A stretch of DNA of 64,000 nt from Paraspadella gotoi (taxonomy: Eukaryota; Chaetognatha): NCBI GenBank assembly GCA_051294375.1, contig CM119268.1, forward strand, positions 4,441,162 through 4,505,161, read 5' to 3'. The translations under genes and the position numbers were made by a program. Position 1 is the stretch's first letter. The number at the start of each line of letters is the position of its first letter. Under the pieces are notes generated by a model, which ran no database searches, had not been told where the DNA came from, and saw only the letters and a program-made list of their open reading frames with translations. Shown here piece by piece: positions 36,545 to 47,654 of the stretch.

Positions 36545-37525
36545 TCCTCTCTGTAATTTTCTCCTTTTTTCCCAATTCTGATTGGGCAATTTTCTCTTAA
36601 GCTTTCCGCTCTTTGTGTGATTGGCAAGAGAAATAGCTCGGTCCAAAGCTTGGCCCGAAGCAAGGATTCTCATTTCAACCAAGCTTTGGCTCTGAATTCG
36701 AGGTTTTTACGAGAGTAAACAGTGATTCGAATAGAAGAAGTTCTATCTCTCTCTCTATCTTTTTCTCTCTCTCCCTCTCTCTTTTAATCGCCTTCCATTA
36801 AACCTGACCAACGAGTATGTCCCGGTTTTTAGGTTTCAAGATTTCTTATTAGGAAACTGATGACAAGGAAAGATAAGAAACAAAGTTAGTAAATCATTTA
36901 AGGAAAAACTCATGGATTTATAGGTCGAAATCAACACGATGTTATTCTGAGTAAATAAAGGTGACGGTGAGAAGCACGAGGGAGTCTGAATCAATGCTAC
37001 TGAAACTAAGAGAGAACTAAATCTATTTATAACAGAAGACAGGATCAGAGGCAAGAGTGATTTTGACAGCTCCATCGTTCCTGCAAGCCTATTCGTTGGT
37101 TCCGGTTCCGTCTCGGCCAATCAGCGTTCAATTAGAAATTAGGTTAGGGATTAGAGTTAAGTTATTAAATTCCGGGATTAAGGACCAGAAAAGGAGCGTT
37201 CTGAGAAAAGAGTGCCCAAATGACCCGCGAATTAGGTTAAAACCCAAATTGTGGCCTCAAACAATTTTTTTTTCTTTTTTCATTTTATTCTATGAATGAA
37301 TTAGTTTATGTCTGACCCGATTTTGCAGAAAATGTCGAGGCGTGATGTTGAATGAAGGCGAAGCTGGAGAGCAGTGAGGAGAGACCGACGAACGAGAGAG
37401 AGACGAGACGGCAGAACGAGACGGGGAAGACAGAGAGCGAGGAAGAGGACGACGAGGAAGACGAGAGAGGAGCGAAGGAGAGGAGACGAGGGGAGAGAGA
37501 GGGAGAAGGGGGGAAGGAAAAGGAC

Positions 37526-37562
<37 letters not shown>

Positions 37563-37763
37563 CGACCCCTAAAAATGGCTGCGACATCGAAAAAGCATGT
37601 TTTGAAGAAGAGAGATAAACTCAAGGATACGCGTTGCAATTTTTTTTATTTGCTGCCAAAGAGGCGTTTTTTTTCTCCCGCTGAGCTGCCAAAGAGGCGA
37701 GTTTTGCTGAACTTGATTCGATTTTTGTTTTTATTATTAACTTTTATGATTTGGTTCATGCAG

Positions 37764-37981
37764 CTGTCGTTTCCCTCGGTTCTCTTCTCAAGATAGAGAA
37801 GGAAATGATCGGCCATGAACTTATCCATTCAGCCGCCAAAGTCTGACCTTTTTCCATTTTTGACCCACAGAGTCCAGAATCACCGCAATCACCAGAATCA
37901 CCAGATTCACATTCCATCTCGCTGCACTCTGTTTTGCATGGCTGGAACCTTAACTTACTCACCCCATATCTTACTCCATAG
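37764..37981 (+). CDS. Two-exon Ser-Pro 3' end, X copy 3
   Basis: Same two exons as at 33112-33329, base for base in the coding part: exon 37764-37840, intron-like 37841-37870, exon 37871-37981. In copy 1 (22226-22440) two compensating indels change the residues after GH, and copy 5 (59125-59340) is more heavily damaged. Confidence 0.45.
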
Positions 37982-38093
37982 CGACAGCCTTTCATTTTTG
38001 ATAACTTACACATCGCTGCCATGACCCTACCATACCTTTACCTCACCCAAGCTTCGCCTCAGTATTTTTTGCCTCAACAAAATCGTTACAGTT

Positions 38094-38124
<31 letters not shown>

Positions 38125-38330
38125 AACTTTCCTTTTTTCATTTTCTTTTTTTTCGTCACAAGTCGCTTGGGGGAGAAGAGGAAGAAAAAAGTGTCATAAC
38201 AATAAAAATAATTTAGAAAAAAACACAACCAGAACCTAACAACACCAATGTATCAATCACCTAAAACAAGTCGCTACCCTCGGGCTTGTTACACCTAGAT
38301 CCACATATTCTTTATTTCTAACCGACCTGA

Positions 38331-38543
38331 CTCATAATCAATGTGCACGCACAAGACCTTCCGTTTAAAAACACTGAGTTTGAACATTTACATATTTCAC
38401 ATTCAACCTGCAGAGAACCGCAGGATGAATAAATCAAGAAGGTTTATTTGTCGATCAAACCCATCAACCTTCGGATCGCCGTCCACAGGGTTATAGCGGG
38501 CAAAGAACTTCTTCAGCGCGTTTCAACTTATAATTCTTGATGA
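38331..38543 (+). CDS. Open frame, unknown protein (fragment)
   Basis: From 38331 the frame reads LIINVHAQDLPFKNTEFEHL, then HISHSTCREPQDE, a TAA (38430-38432), then IKKVYLSIKPINLRIAVHRV and IAGKELLQRVSTYNS to a tandem TGA TGA at 38538-38543. Another frame from 38497 (RAKNFFSAFQLIILDESFQE onward, 58 codons) overlaps it and looks equally protein-like, so a frameshift between the two is possible. No start codon and no family. Confidence 0.25.
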
Positions 38544-38756
38544 GTCTTTTCAAGAAGTTTATTTCCAACCTAAAACTTACCTTGATGTTAACAGCTTGTA
38601 TCAGACTCATCGCCATGAAGGAACTTTAAAAACATTTTCAGAATTTACAGTTTTTTTTCTTTATTTTTTATAAAAAAAATAAGGAAACAAACATAAAAAT
38701 CCGCTTAATTGTGCATGCTATTTTTGTTCTTGTTTCTTTGTCCTTTTTTTCACAAG

Positions 38757-39178
38757 ACTATAATGAATTGGTAGCGATAATTTTCCACGCGGACAAGAGT
38801 CGACATAACAGTGAATTAGTTTAACCTGATTTTAGCCTGCTATTAGAATCAAACAGCAACGAATCACAAAAACAATACCAAACCGAAGAAAGCAAGGTGC
38901 GAAAAACCAAAAATAGCAAAACAAACGAAAAGATAGTCAACTCAGCAGCTAAAATAACAACAAAACTCAAAAAAAGCGGAAAAACAACGAAATTCTTCCA
39001 CAAACAGCAAAAAAACGCAAGAAAAAAAGGAGCAATAAAGTCAACCGCTTCACAACTTCATCTAAATAAAATATGTCTCGACACCCGCCAACAGCGATAC
39101 CCAAAATTTACCCCCCCCTCGAATTTGGGTGACCCCCCCAAAATTGATATTTTTAGCTTTCAGACAAAAGATTCATAG
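38757..39178 (+). CDS. Open frame, Lys-rich unknown protein (fragment)
   Basis: It follows a pyrimidine tract and the acceptor-like TTTTTTTCACAAG. The frame reads YNELVAIIFHADKSRHNSEL, has a TAA at 38822-38824, then PDFSLLLESNSNESQKQYQ, a long Lys/Asn/Thr-rich part, LHLNKICLDTRQQRYPKF, and a TAG at 39176-39178. A second exon-like frame begins at 39164 after TTTTTAGCTTTCAG (KRFIETGQLQHIPEE, then FLNPKKIFLDHPLSR, to 39357), possibly joined through the donor GTGACC at 39129. No homologue recognised. Confidence 0.3.
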
Positions 39179-39487
39179 AGACGGGTCAGCTACAACACAT
39201 ACCTGAGGAGTCAACCCAGAGATCCAGTCGAGATTCAGAAGGGGGAGAACATCTCCTTCAGATTCAGCGACAAAAACAAGCTTTTCTGAATCCAAAAAAG
39301 ATTTTTCTGGACCATCCACTTTCGAGGGAAACTAAATCAAATAAATTGAGATTAGTTTAATTAATTAAAATAATATCTAATAGTTATTTAGTTAATTATA
39401 AATTTATTTTAAACAAGACATAAATTATATTTTAAAGAAACACAATGCTAATCAAATATAAATCAAGGTATTTTTTTTTTTGTTCAG

Positions 39488-40162
39488 GTTCGTTCTGAAC
39501 TCTGGTGGAGAAATGAACCATGGACATGGCGTAAAACTTCACACCATTAACCCGATGAGTCAAATGTTTGGGTGGAATCGCTTCGATATGTCCTTGGAGA
39601 AGCTCAACTTTTAACAATATGATACCAAGCAACTATGGGCTATAGCGAGAAGTCCTTTCATGACCCAATACTCAGAGGCGTCGAGAGATACTTTCTTGAA
39701 GGTGAGAATTAACTTTGATTTGATTTTGGTTTTGTTATAATTAATTAGCTGATTTTTACCCGAAAAAGGGAATTTGAGATTTTCGACTGAAGGACACTTG
39801 GATGAAAGCGGGGATGATGAGGATACCACCGACATGTATAAAACTGTCAGCAGTTGGAAACAGGTGGCGACAGCAACTACAAAACACGTACCCGTAAATG
39901 GGCGGGTCGTCGTTCGATGAGGGTATTAATAAAAAAATCTAATAAAAGTTAGGTTTAATTTTCCTCCCTTGTCCGAGTATGTCAGCTCTAAAATAACCAA
40001 TCTGGAATCGATGTTGGCATTCAGTTTATCTCACATCAAAGTAAGAAAAAACTTTGTTTGTTTTATTTTCGTTTTAAAATGTAAACTAATCTTGATATTT
40101 TTTTTAAAATGTTAGGAGAAAGATATTATAGCACCATGACACCCACTGAAACAAACTTGTTG
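39488..40162 (+). CDS. Multi-exon gene fragment, unknown protein
   Basis: Exon-like blocks 39488-39701, 39749-39893, 39953-40040 and 40116-40162 are separated by introns of 47, 59 and 75 bases with GTGAG, GTAAA and GTAAG donors and TTAG acceptors. The first reads FVLNSGGEMNHGHGVKLHTI, NPMSQMFGWNRFDMSLEKLN, a TAA at 39612-39614, then QYDTKQLWAIARSPFMTQYS. The second reads PEKGNLRFSTEGHLDESGDD and MYKTVSSWKQVATATTKHVP if one T is removed from the run at 39753-39757. The third reads SEYVSSKITNLESMLAFSLS. Phases do not all fit, so there are indels or the gene is decaying. Family unknown. Confidence 0.4.
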
Positions 40163-40399
40163 GTAAAAGGTTAATTACTTTTTTTTAAACTTTTTTTTTT
40201 CCACATTACCTTTTTTTCTTTTTTTTTATTGACGGCACGTGACTAAGACAAGTAATCGATACTCATGATAGTGGACTGACCAACGCAACTACCAGCCAAC
40301 TACCAAACCAACCAAAGTGAATTTTATTGTCGCACGATACCTAGTATCCTTAGCGAGTTAAACAACAAAAATTCTTTTTTTTATTTCCTTTACCTACAG

Positions 40400-40521
40400 C
40401 CGCGACGCTGTATGTAGAACGCTGTCTTGCTCCGCGAATCCATACTACAAAATTGAAAGGAAAGCTTCAACAGGAACCGTTACAATCTCCGTATTTGGCA
40501 AAGATTCTCAAAGATTTTTAG
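40400..40521 (+). CDS. Exon-like open frame
   Basis: A strong acceptor (pyrimidine run then CTACAG, ending 40399) is followed by ATLYVERCLAPRIHTTKLKG, KLQQEPLQSPYLAKILKDF and TAG at 40519-40521. It fits as a further exon of the same unknown gene. Confidence 0.35.
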
Positions 40522-40673
40522 TGTTAGAAGCAAAGGCGTGATAGAAAACACATAAATATTTTTCGCTAAAAGATGATTCTACCTCTGTTATTTTGCTTTT
40601 ACATAAGAATAACACGCTCAACGTGCTCATTAGCCACAAATATCTTTAAAAATTTTTCCAAGAAACGGTCTAA

Positions 40674-41337
40674 TTAAAGCAATGGATTGAAGTTGGAATC
40701 AACGCAAGAATCCCAAGTATTCACCTCGAGGGAGCGCCGATAAGGAAGGGTATATGTTCGACAACGACCTGGAACAGACCGCTGCTCGTATCTCTATGGC
40801 AATCGGTGCGTAGGTCTTTTTTAGCAACTTTGAACCAACTTTTTGCTAGTACCAACGCAACTTTGTGCAACAACCTTCACGAATCTTTTTTTCTTTCAGA
40901 GTTGCTTGGTCCTTCTGACAAGAGAGGGAACGAAAAGGTTTTCGGAAGCGAAGTGTTCTACAGACAATTTCATGCTGCCATTCACACTTTCAAATCCATC
41001 ACCCAATCGACGGATAACGTCTTCAAAGACCGATTAACTCAACTCGGAATATTAAACTCTATTAAAATTTGACGGCGGCCGACAACACAGCGTCTGAACG
41101 CAATACTTTATACACTCAAAGTCGCTCAATCAAAACGACAGTAGAAGACAGTCTTTCACGATCCGATTTAGACAGTAAAGGATCTAACAAAAATGTCTTT
41201 GGTCACCTCGATTACGGAGTTAAAAAAAAAATCTTTAAAAATCAAACCCTATCTGCTTCAGTCATTTTAAAGAAAACTAATCTTCTCTCGATGAGACTAA
41301 CGCAATATAAATTTAAAACGAACAACCAAAACTAGTG
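40674..41337 (+). CDS. Longest open stretch of the single-copy segment
   Basis: One frame is open from 40674 to the TGA at 41070-41072, with WIEVGINARIPSIHLEGAPI and, after a possible intron (donor GTGCGT at 40806, acceptor CTTTCAG near 40899), ELLGPSDKRGNEKVFGSEVF and YRQFHAAIHTFKSITQSTDN. A second frame takes over at 41069 (LTAADNTASERNTLYTQSRS onward) and stays open for 88 codons. One indel near 41069 would join them into about 220 residues. No ATG is in a good position and no family is recognised. Confidence 0.4.
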
Positions 41338-41373
41338 TTGTTTATTAACACGATTTCCAAAGCCAAGAAGTGA

Positions 41374-41474
41374 AAAAATTGGACATTGGATCGTGCTTCG
41401 GTATTCATTTTCCCGAAGGAAATCGCCTTGCTGATTGACCCTCTTTTAGACCAAGATTTCATGAAAACCACGAG
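41374..41474 (+). CDS. Exon-like open frame
   Basis: The frame reads KNWTLDRASVFIFPKEIALL, then IDPLLDQDFMKTTR to the donor GTTAGT at 41475. The same frame is open upstream (LVLFINTISKAKK) apart from a TGA at 41371-41373. A separate open frame of 69 codons at 41698-41907 may also belong to the gene; two of its frames look protein-like. Confidence 0.35.
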
Positions 41475-42947
41475 GTTAGTCTTAAATCATTGAAAATTTT
41501 GTATAACAACTCGCTTATCTAAAAAATCTAAAGCTAAGAAAACTCAAAAGTAAAAAATCTCAAGCTTGTTGGGTTTTGCATTCCTTATACTATGCTGTAA
41601 AAATATCACACTGCAAAAATATAGTTCAGTTTTTAACCTCAAATCATTATTTTGCGCGTTAACTCGTTAAAACAATAGAAATTCATATTAATTAGATATG
41701 TTTTTAAAAAATTCATTTTTAAGCTTTCATCTAAGCGTGATGGATGAAATTCAACAAGAGAATCCATCAAACCTTAGAAGAATTCAAAAACTGTCTCGAA
41801 AAAATCATTCTCGTCTCTTGGCGTTGATCAGTCTCCAATTTCGAGTTTTATCTAAATCTCGGAAAGCCACCAGCCCGCACGTAAATCGGCAAGTTCCACT
41901 AAATTAAATCTCACAATCACGCCTTAATCCTTAATCACCACTTTCGGCCGCGGTATGTACAGAGCAGAGAATCTGAACATTGGCCGCCTTGCTCGCCAAA
42001 CATCGCAAACGCAAACAAGGCGCTCACAAAGGAGAGAAAAAGCAAAGACGAAAAAAAAAAAAAGGGTAAAATTAAAACAAAATATTTTTTTTATTAGCAT
42101 ATTAGCTCGGTATAACATATCAAATTTCAATTAAGGGAGATCGATCGCCAAAAAAATCATTCAAAACATCGAGAAAAGGAGGCTCGTAAGGGGAAAGGAA
42201 AGCGAAAAGAAATAAAACTGGGGACAAAAAAGGTAAACCAAGAACAGATAAAGCGATAAAACTTACAACTCCAAACGCCAGATTATTTTTCTTTCATACA
42301 TTTTTTTCTACACTCCATTCAAAGAATTTTTAAACTTTTTCTTTTAACCCCTCTACCCCCCTCCCTCCAACACCCTTTCAACCCATTCTTGCACAGTCCC
42401 GACCTATATCGCACACTGGACGCCGAAAAAACTGATAAGAAGAGAAAATCAATAATTCTTTTAAAATAACATGTCATTTTACAATGCTTTCAACATCGCT
42501 TTAGTTTCTTTAAAAATAAATAGACTTAAAAAACGAAATGTAAATTTAAAGCCGATATCTTCAATTTAACCTAATAAGAAACATTCAACTAAACGAGTCA
42601 ACAATTCCCCTATGATTAAGCTATGCTTAGAACTTAATAATATAATTTTGTCCTAACCACAAAATTCTAAATGGACACATCAAGCTACATCCTCAAGAAA
42701 AAGAAAAAAGGAAAAGAGAAAGAAAGAAGAAAAGACTGTTTCACCTATTAATCATATTGTTCACCAAAGTCAGCTTCTTGCCTTTCTCCGTTTTTTCCTG
42801 AATCATTATTTTCTCGTGAAAATATAGAAACAATTTATTAACTATGATCAAATATCGGCGATAATCTCAATTTAGCTACAGCAGCTCGGTTTTGCTCGAT
42901 ATCAATATGGGAAGATATAGGCTTGCAACAAAATCCGCTTAAATTAA

Positions 42948-43133
42948 AATGCATTGTGGACAATCTTGAAAGAACACGAGCCAAAACTCCCTCCTCTACT
43001 TGCCGACCTCGTTCTCTCTACCATCTCGCGACAAACCGAACTTTCCGCTATCAAACTGAATGACTCAAGCACCGGAACTTTCACCTCTCAAAACCACGCG
43101 GACCATCGAACTCACTTCTCACTCCAGATCTGA
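42948..43133 (+). CDS. Exon-like open frame
   Basis: NALWTILKEHEPKLPPLLAD, then LVLSTISRQTELSAIKLNDS and a polar tail to TGA at 43131-43133. A frame starting at 43126 (RSEDTYRLWTVPYSDKHTN) overlaps its end and leads, through TAA codons at 43186 and 43222, into the exon at 43225. 41910-42947 holds no frame that I would call. Confidence 0.3.
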   Translation, partial: NALWTILKEHEPKLPPLLADLVLSTISRQTELSAIKLNDSSTGTFTSQNHADHRTHFSLQI

Positions 43134-43224
43134 AGACACCTACCGACTCTGGACCGTTCCTTATTCAGATAAACACACCAACCCTTAAACAAAAGCCGAA
43201 TTAACTTTCCGCACACACCGATAA

Positions 43225-43987
43225 CCAGCAAAAATTTATCCCCAATTTAACCCCAACCCTGTAATCGCTAAATCCAATCCAAACTTCCGCATTCACACAT
43301 CAATGTTTCCCCCAAACAATAAAACACAACAACTCACATTCACACTAAAGCACTCCAAATTTCTAAACGCATTAGCCGCTTCGGGATTCTCTGGTTGCGT
43401 GATCCTAACAGCCATCCATCATCACCTGCGTGGATCAAACAAAGAAAACTTCAAAAAATCCGTAAATCATCTTTAAAAGTACATTCAAACACCTTAATTA
43501 AACACCAAAATGAATTAAGTTAAATTAATATTTTTGAATAGTACAACAACGACCAAAACCGACGATCAATTCGAAAACACGAAGCGGTTGAAAGTTTTTC
43601 GCGCTTCAAATGCAAGAATCACGCCAATCCCACCACCTCGGCGAAACAAAAGAACAAAACTCAAGTAAGTTATTATTTTATCCTATGTGTTAGCGTTTAA
43701 AACTAATAACAATTTTTTTTCTAGACAATATCAATACTATCTCAGCCGAAATCCACAAAACAACAACCCACAAAACCCAAAGTCGAAATGACAACGTTTA
43801 AACCAATTAGGTATTTTAAGTTTTATTTAATAACCTCAACAATTCAAATACCTAACAAATAGTATTAAATGAAATACAAAATATTTTTTAATCTTTTTAA
43901 ATCAGAGAGACGCGATTAACGGAATGGCGCTATTCCCACACCAAAATACCGGGAACTCAAAAATATTGCCAATCCACGAGAATTTAA
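43225..43987 (+). CDS. Spliced 3' end of an unknown gene, four exons
   Basis: Exons 43225-43461, 43542-43664, 43725-43810 and 43906-43987 join without any frame error. The introns are 80, 60 and 95 bases with donors GTAAAT, GTAAGT and GTATTT and acceptors AATAG, TTTTCTAG and AATCAG. Phases are 0, 0 and 2. The first exon has FRIHTSMFPPNNKTQQLTFT and FLNALAASGFSGCVILTAIH; the second AVESFSRFKCKNHANPTTSA; the third KSTKQQPTKPKVEMTTFKPI; the last RETRLTEWRYSHTKIPGTQK then YCQSTRI and TAA. The start of the first exon is not a real 5' end: the frame is cut by a TAA at 43222. All Gln codons here are CAA or CAG. No family recognised, but the consistent splicing makes this the best-supported gene piece after the peptide gene. 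Confidence 0.55.
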
Positions 43988-44269
43988 TATTTCTATCTCT
44001 CTGTCCTCTCTCTCTCTCTCTTCATCTCTCTCTCTCCATTTTATTTTTTTGCGTAATGATATCAATAAAAAAGAATCGAAAGTTTATAGTCCAACACCCT
44101 ATTAGCTTATTCATCGTATGTTACAATTTAAAATAAAATTAGTGAAAAAGGAAAAAAAGAAAACAACTGATATTTTTCATTAAAACCGTTTATGCAAGCT
44201 CAAAAATCCCCGCCGATATTCTGTTAGCTACTCGCGGCGGTCTTCTTCTTGAAAAGTTAGAAAAAAACA

Positions 44270-44270
44270 T

Positions 44271-44305
<35 letters not shown>

Positions 44306-44800
44306 TTCTTTCTTTCTATATTTGTCTTTTTCTCTTTTCGTCGAAATACTACAATCACAACTAGACCCCTCGGCAAATCAGGTATTTTTTTCTTGCATTC
44401 ACCACTTTGAAAGTTTAAAAACAATTCTCTCTCCTCTTCTCTCTCCTCTCTCTCTCTCTTTCCATATACTTGTCTTTCTTTCTCTTTCGGTCGAATACTA
44501 CAAATAGCAACTGTCGCTCGTCCAATCCAAGGTATTTTTTTTTCCTTTGAAAGCTTAATTTACCCCCGAAAAACAAACGCTCAATTCGACCGAATTGTGT
44601 TTTCCCGAGGTACAGAGCCAAAAATCAAGAAAGCCTAGGGATCACTCTGTTTTCCTTGAAAGCTTTACTAACCCAAAAACCCGGACTAATTCGATCCCGA
44701 ATTGTGTTTTCCGAGGTACAGAGAAAAATCTAGAAAGCTAGGGATTCATCTAAAAACCCTGCTAATTCGACCGAACTCTCCTCTGGAGAACTGAGAGACC
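44270..44800 (+). repeat. Two sets of imperfect direct repeats
   Basis: A CT-rich unit with TTTCGTCGAAATACTACAA and a final AGGTATTTTTTT occurs at 44270-44390 and again at 44429-44540. Directly after, a unit of about 108 bases with AATTCGACCGAATTGTGTTTT and CGAGGTACAGAG occurs at 44582-44640 and 44689-44749, with a third partial start at 44763. Similar order in each copy suggests local tandem duplication. Confidence 0.65.
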
Positions 44801-45158
44801 GAGAAAAAAACCGGGCTAAATTCGAACATAATCTTTCCTAACAATCGGGAGTTTGAGAAAAAAGTTCGAGGCGATGGTTTGGGCTGCAAGAACCTCGAAG
44901 GGTTAGGGATTTCGGAGTCTGAGCTTGAATCGCAAAATCTCGAGAGCATATCTCACCGAGATTTTTCTTTACTATTTTCGGCCGAAAAATTCGCCGAGAT
45001 GTATTCCCGCGAATTAGTTCAGTTCCCCTCGTACGTTCGTCGTCGTCGTCCGTCGTCGTCGTCGACGTTCCCCTATTTCAGTGGAATGAAATCAATACTT
45101 TTTTGTGTAAGTTTTTTTTTTTTAAATGCGAAAGAATTTAAGCGAATATAAATATATC

Positions 45159-45183
45159 NNNNNNNNNNNNNNNNNNNNNNNNN
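45159..45183. other. 25-N gap
   Basis: It separates the end of the single-copy segment from the resumed X sequence. Confidence 0.95.
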
Positions 45184-45231
45184 TTCCTCGCCTTTTTTGT
45201 CGCGTCTCTCCCGATAAATGCTTTGCCAACC

Positions 45232-45330
<99 letters not shown>

Positions 45331-45433
45331 TGTTCTTTTCCTTCCCCCATACATATCGAGCACAAACAGAATTTTAATTCTCTCTATATTCCACTGGCGC
45401 CAATTCAACTTTAAGATGTTGTCGCCGTATTCT

Positions 45434-45464
<31 letters not shown>

Positions 45465-46065
45465 GACGTTCCCCTATTTCAGTGGAATGAAATCAATACT
45501 TTTTTTGTAAGTTTTTTTTTTTAAATGCGAAAGAATTTAAGCGAATATAAATATAATTTTTGTAACATTTTTTTAAAAAAACTGTTGTTTTATTAAAAGA
45601 CCGACTAATTACGTAGCTTATGTTTGAGGGAGGAAATTTGTGAAAGTTTTGAATAAAAATGTTTAGATGTGTAAGTCCCAGCTTGAAGTGAAAAGCTCCG
45701 CCTTGGGGTCAAAGATCAGTCGGTAAGGACAGAGGACTTAATTTGGATTCAGGATCCTTTGATTTTTTGTAAATAATCTGAAAACTGCTTCTCCTGTGGA
45801 AAACACTCAACGTAGACTTAACCTTCATCCATCCAATTAAACATGTGTGTCTTATCTCATTTCACGACTAAGGTTTCAGATTAATGCTCGGAAACCTGTT
45901 TGCCCCAGTAAATTTTTTTTCTCAAGAGAGATCCATCTCCCATTTTTGTTCTCTTTTACGAAGGTGCCCCATTTCAAGTCATATTCAGAATTAAGTTTGT
46001 TTTTAGGTTTGATAATTAGTTTAGGGCTTAGGGATACGGAGTAGGATAGATCTCTTCTCTTTTTT
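45184..46065 (+). repeat. Unit X tail, resumed
   Basis: It continues X from exactly where copy 3 stopped (CCTCGCCTTTTTTGTCGCG) to the same end as copies 1 and 2, including the ATCTCTTCTC and T-run end at 46050. Confidence 0.9.
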
Positions 46066-46615
46066 TTTTTTTTGTAAGTTTTTTTTTTTTTAAATGCGAA
46101 AGAATTTAAGCGAATATAAATATAATTTTTGTAACATTTTTTTAAAAAAACTGTTGTTTTATTAAAAGACCGACTAATTACGTAGCTTATGTTTGAGGGA
46201 GGAAATTTGTGAAAGTTTTGAATAAAAATGTTTAGATGTGTAAGTCCCAGCTTGAAGTGAAAAGCTCCGCCTTGGGGTCAAAGATCAGTCGGTAAGGACA
46301 GAGGACTTAATTTGGGATTCAGGATCCTTTGATTTTTTGTAAATAATCTGAAAACTGCTTCTCCTGTGGAAAACACTCAACGTAGACTTAACCTTCATCC
46401 ATCCAATTAAACATGTGTGTCTTATCTCATTTCACGACTAAGGTTTCAGATTAATGCTCGGAAACCTGTTTGCCCCAGTAAATTTTTTTTCTCAAGAGAG
46501 ATCCATCTCCCATTTTTGTTCTCTTTTACGAAGGTGCCCCATTTCAAGTCATATTCAGAATTAAGTTTGTTTTTAGGTTTGATAATTAGGTTAGGGCTTA
46601 GGGATACGGAGTAGG
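46066..46615 (+). repeat. Unit X tail, repeated again
   Basis: About 550 bases from the TTTTTTGTAAGTTTTTT point, nearly identical to 45500-46047. This copy does not stop at the usual end but runs on into Y. Confidence 0.9.
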
Positions 46616-46646
46616 ATAGGGATTAGGGTTAGGGATTAGGCTAGCT
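46612..46646 (+). repeat. Interstitial TTAGGG-like repeats
   Basis: ATAGGGATTAGGGTTAGGGA and further degenerate TTAGGG/TTAGGC units; repeated at 60358-60395. Too short and impure for a telomere. Confidence 0.5.
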
Positions 46647-47149
46647 TTAGGGCTAAGGCTTACTGGTTGGATAAAACTTTTCGAAAGAGATTAGAGCCAG
46701 ATATTGACGTCGAAATTAAATTTAAAGATTAGGAATCTAAATGGGGCGCTCACGGAAAATAGTACCCTTATTCCTAAGTTTTCTTTATATTTTTTTTGCT
46801 ATTCCTTCTTTTTTTATTATTTCTTTTCTTCCTCCTTTTCTTCCTTCTTTTTTCTGATTAGATTTGCTTCGCTTTTCCCCTCAGTTATTCTGTCATTCGA
46901 TCGCTCGTTCCGTTTGGTCTGTTAGTCTTTCTTGGCAAACATTTAAGTCGCTCTATTCCAATTTAAAGATGGAATTAAAGAAACTAAGCTTTAATGCTTA
47001 ATAGATGAAGTTATTTAAAACGATATCGTCATTTAAAAATACGAACTAAATGTTCTCTTATTTATCTGCATCATTAATTAATACAAGTACAATTGAGGTT
47101 ACATTACATTATCTTTTTTCACTTCTCACTCTAATCTCTTCTATCTGCT

Positions 47150-47580
47150 TTGTTTTGCCTTGCTTTTCTTAGCTTTGCTTTGCTTTGTTTTGCTTCGCTT
47201 TGTTTTTCTTTGTTTTGCTTTGCTTTGCTTGGTTTGGCTTTGATTTTTTTTTCCTAACCACTACTTTTTTTTCCTTTCCTTTCCTTTCCTTTCCTTCCTT
47301 TCCTTTCCTTTCCTTTCCTTTCCTTTCCTTTCCTTTCCTTTCCTTTCCTTTCCCTCTCTTTCCTTTCTCCTTATTTTCCTTCCAGTTCCTATTCCTATTC
47401 CTATTTCTATTCAGTTTCCCGTATTCTTTTTTCCCCTTTCTTTCCTTTTCTCTTTCTTTCCTTTCCTTTCTTTCCTTTCCTTTCTTTCCTTTCCTTTCCT
47501 TTCCTTTCCTTTCCTCTCCTTTTCTCTCTTCCTTTCCTTTCCTTTCCTTTCCTTTCTTTCTCTTTCCACCTTCTTCTCTC
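47150..47580 (+). repeat. (GCTTT)n and (CCTTT)n pentanucleotide arrays
   Basis: TTGCTTTGC-type units at 47150-47245, then CCTTT units at 47272-47355 and 47455-47555. The second Y copy has them at 60895-60990 and 61018-61330. Confidence 0.9.
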
Positions 47581-47654
47581 CTCATTTTTCCCTTCACAAG
47601 TTCCTCAGTCATCTTCCAAACGCCATTCCATTACCAATCCATTACCCGATTCTA

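Larger units (their letters stand above)
38153..45158 (+). other. Single-copy segment interrupting X copy 3
   Basis: X breaks off at 38152 and resumes, after a 25-N gap, at 45184 with the very next bases (compare 33503 in copy 2). The segment is A/C-rich on the + strand, poor in (CT)n, and has many + strand open frames with short introns. Its last 100 bases (45050-45157) are again X sequence from further downstream. No terminal inverted repeats or target duplication were found. It may be an insertion, or a foreign contig placed in the gap. Confidence 0.7.

Noticed and set aside
38248-39200. A frame from ATG 38248 that stays open for roughly 300 codons if TAA and TAG are read as Gln
   Set aside because: The A/C-rich composition makes TGA rare in every frame. 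The product is Gln/Lys-rich noise, and a different frame is more protein-like in each part. In the best-spliced gene piece every Gln is CAA or CAG.
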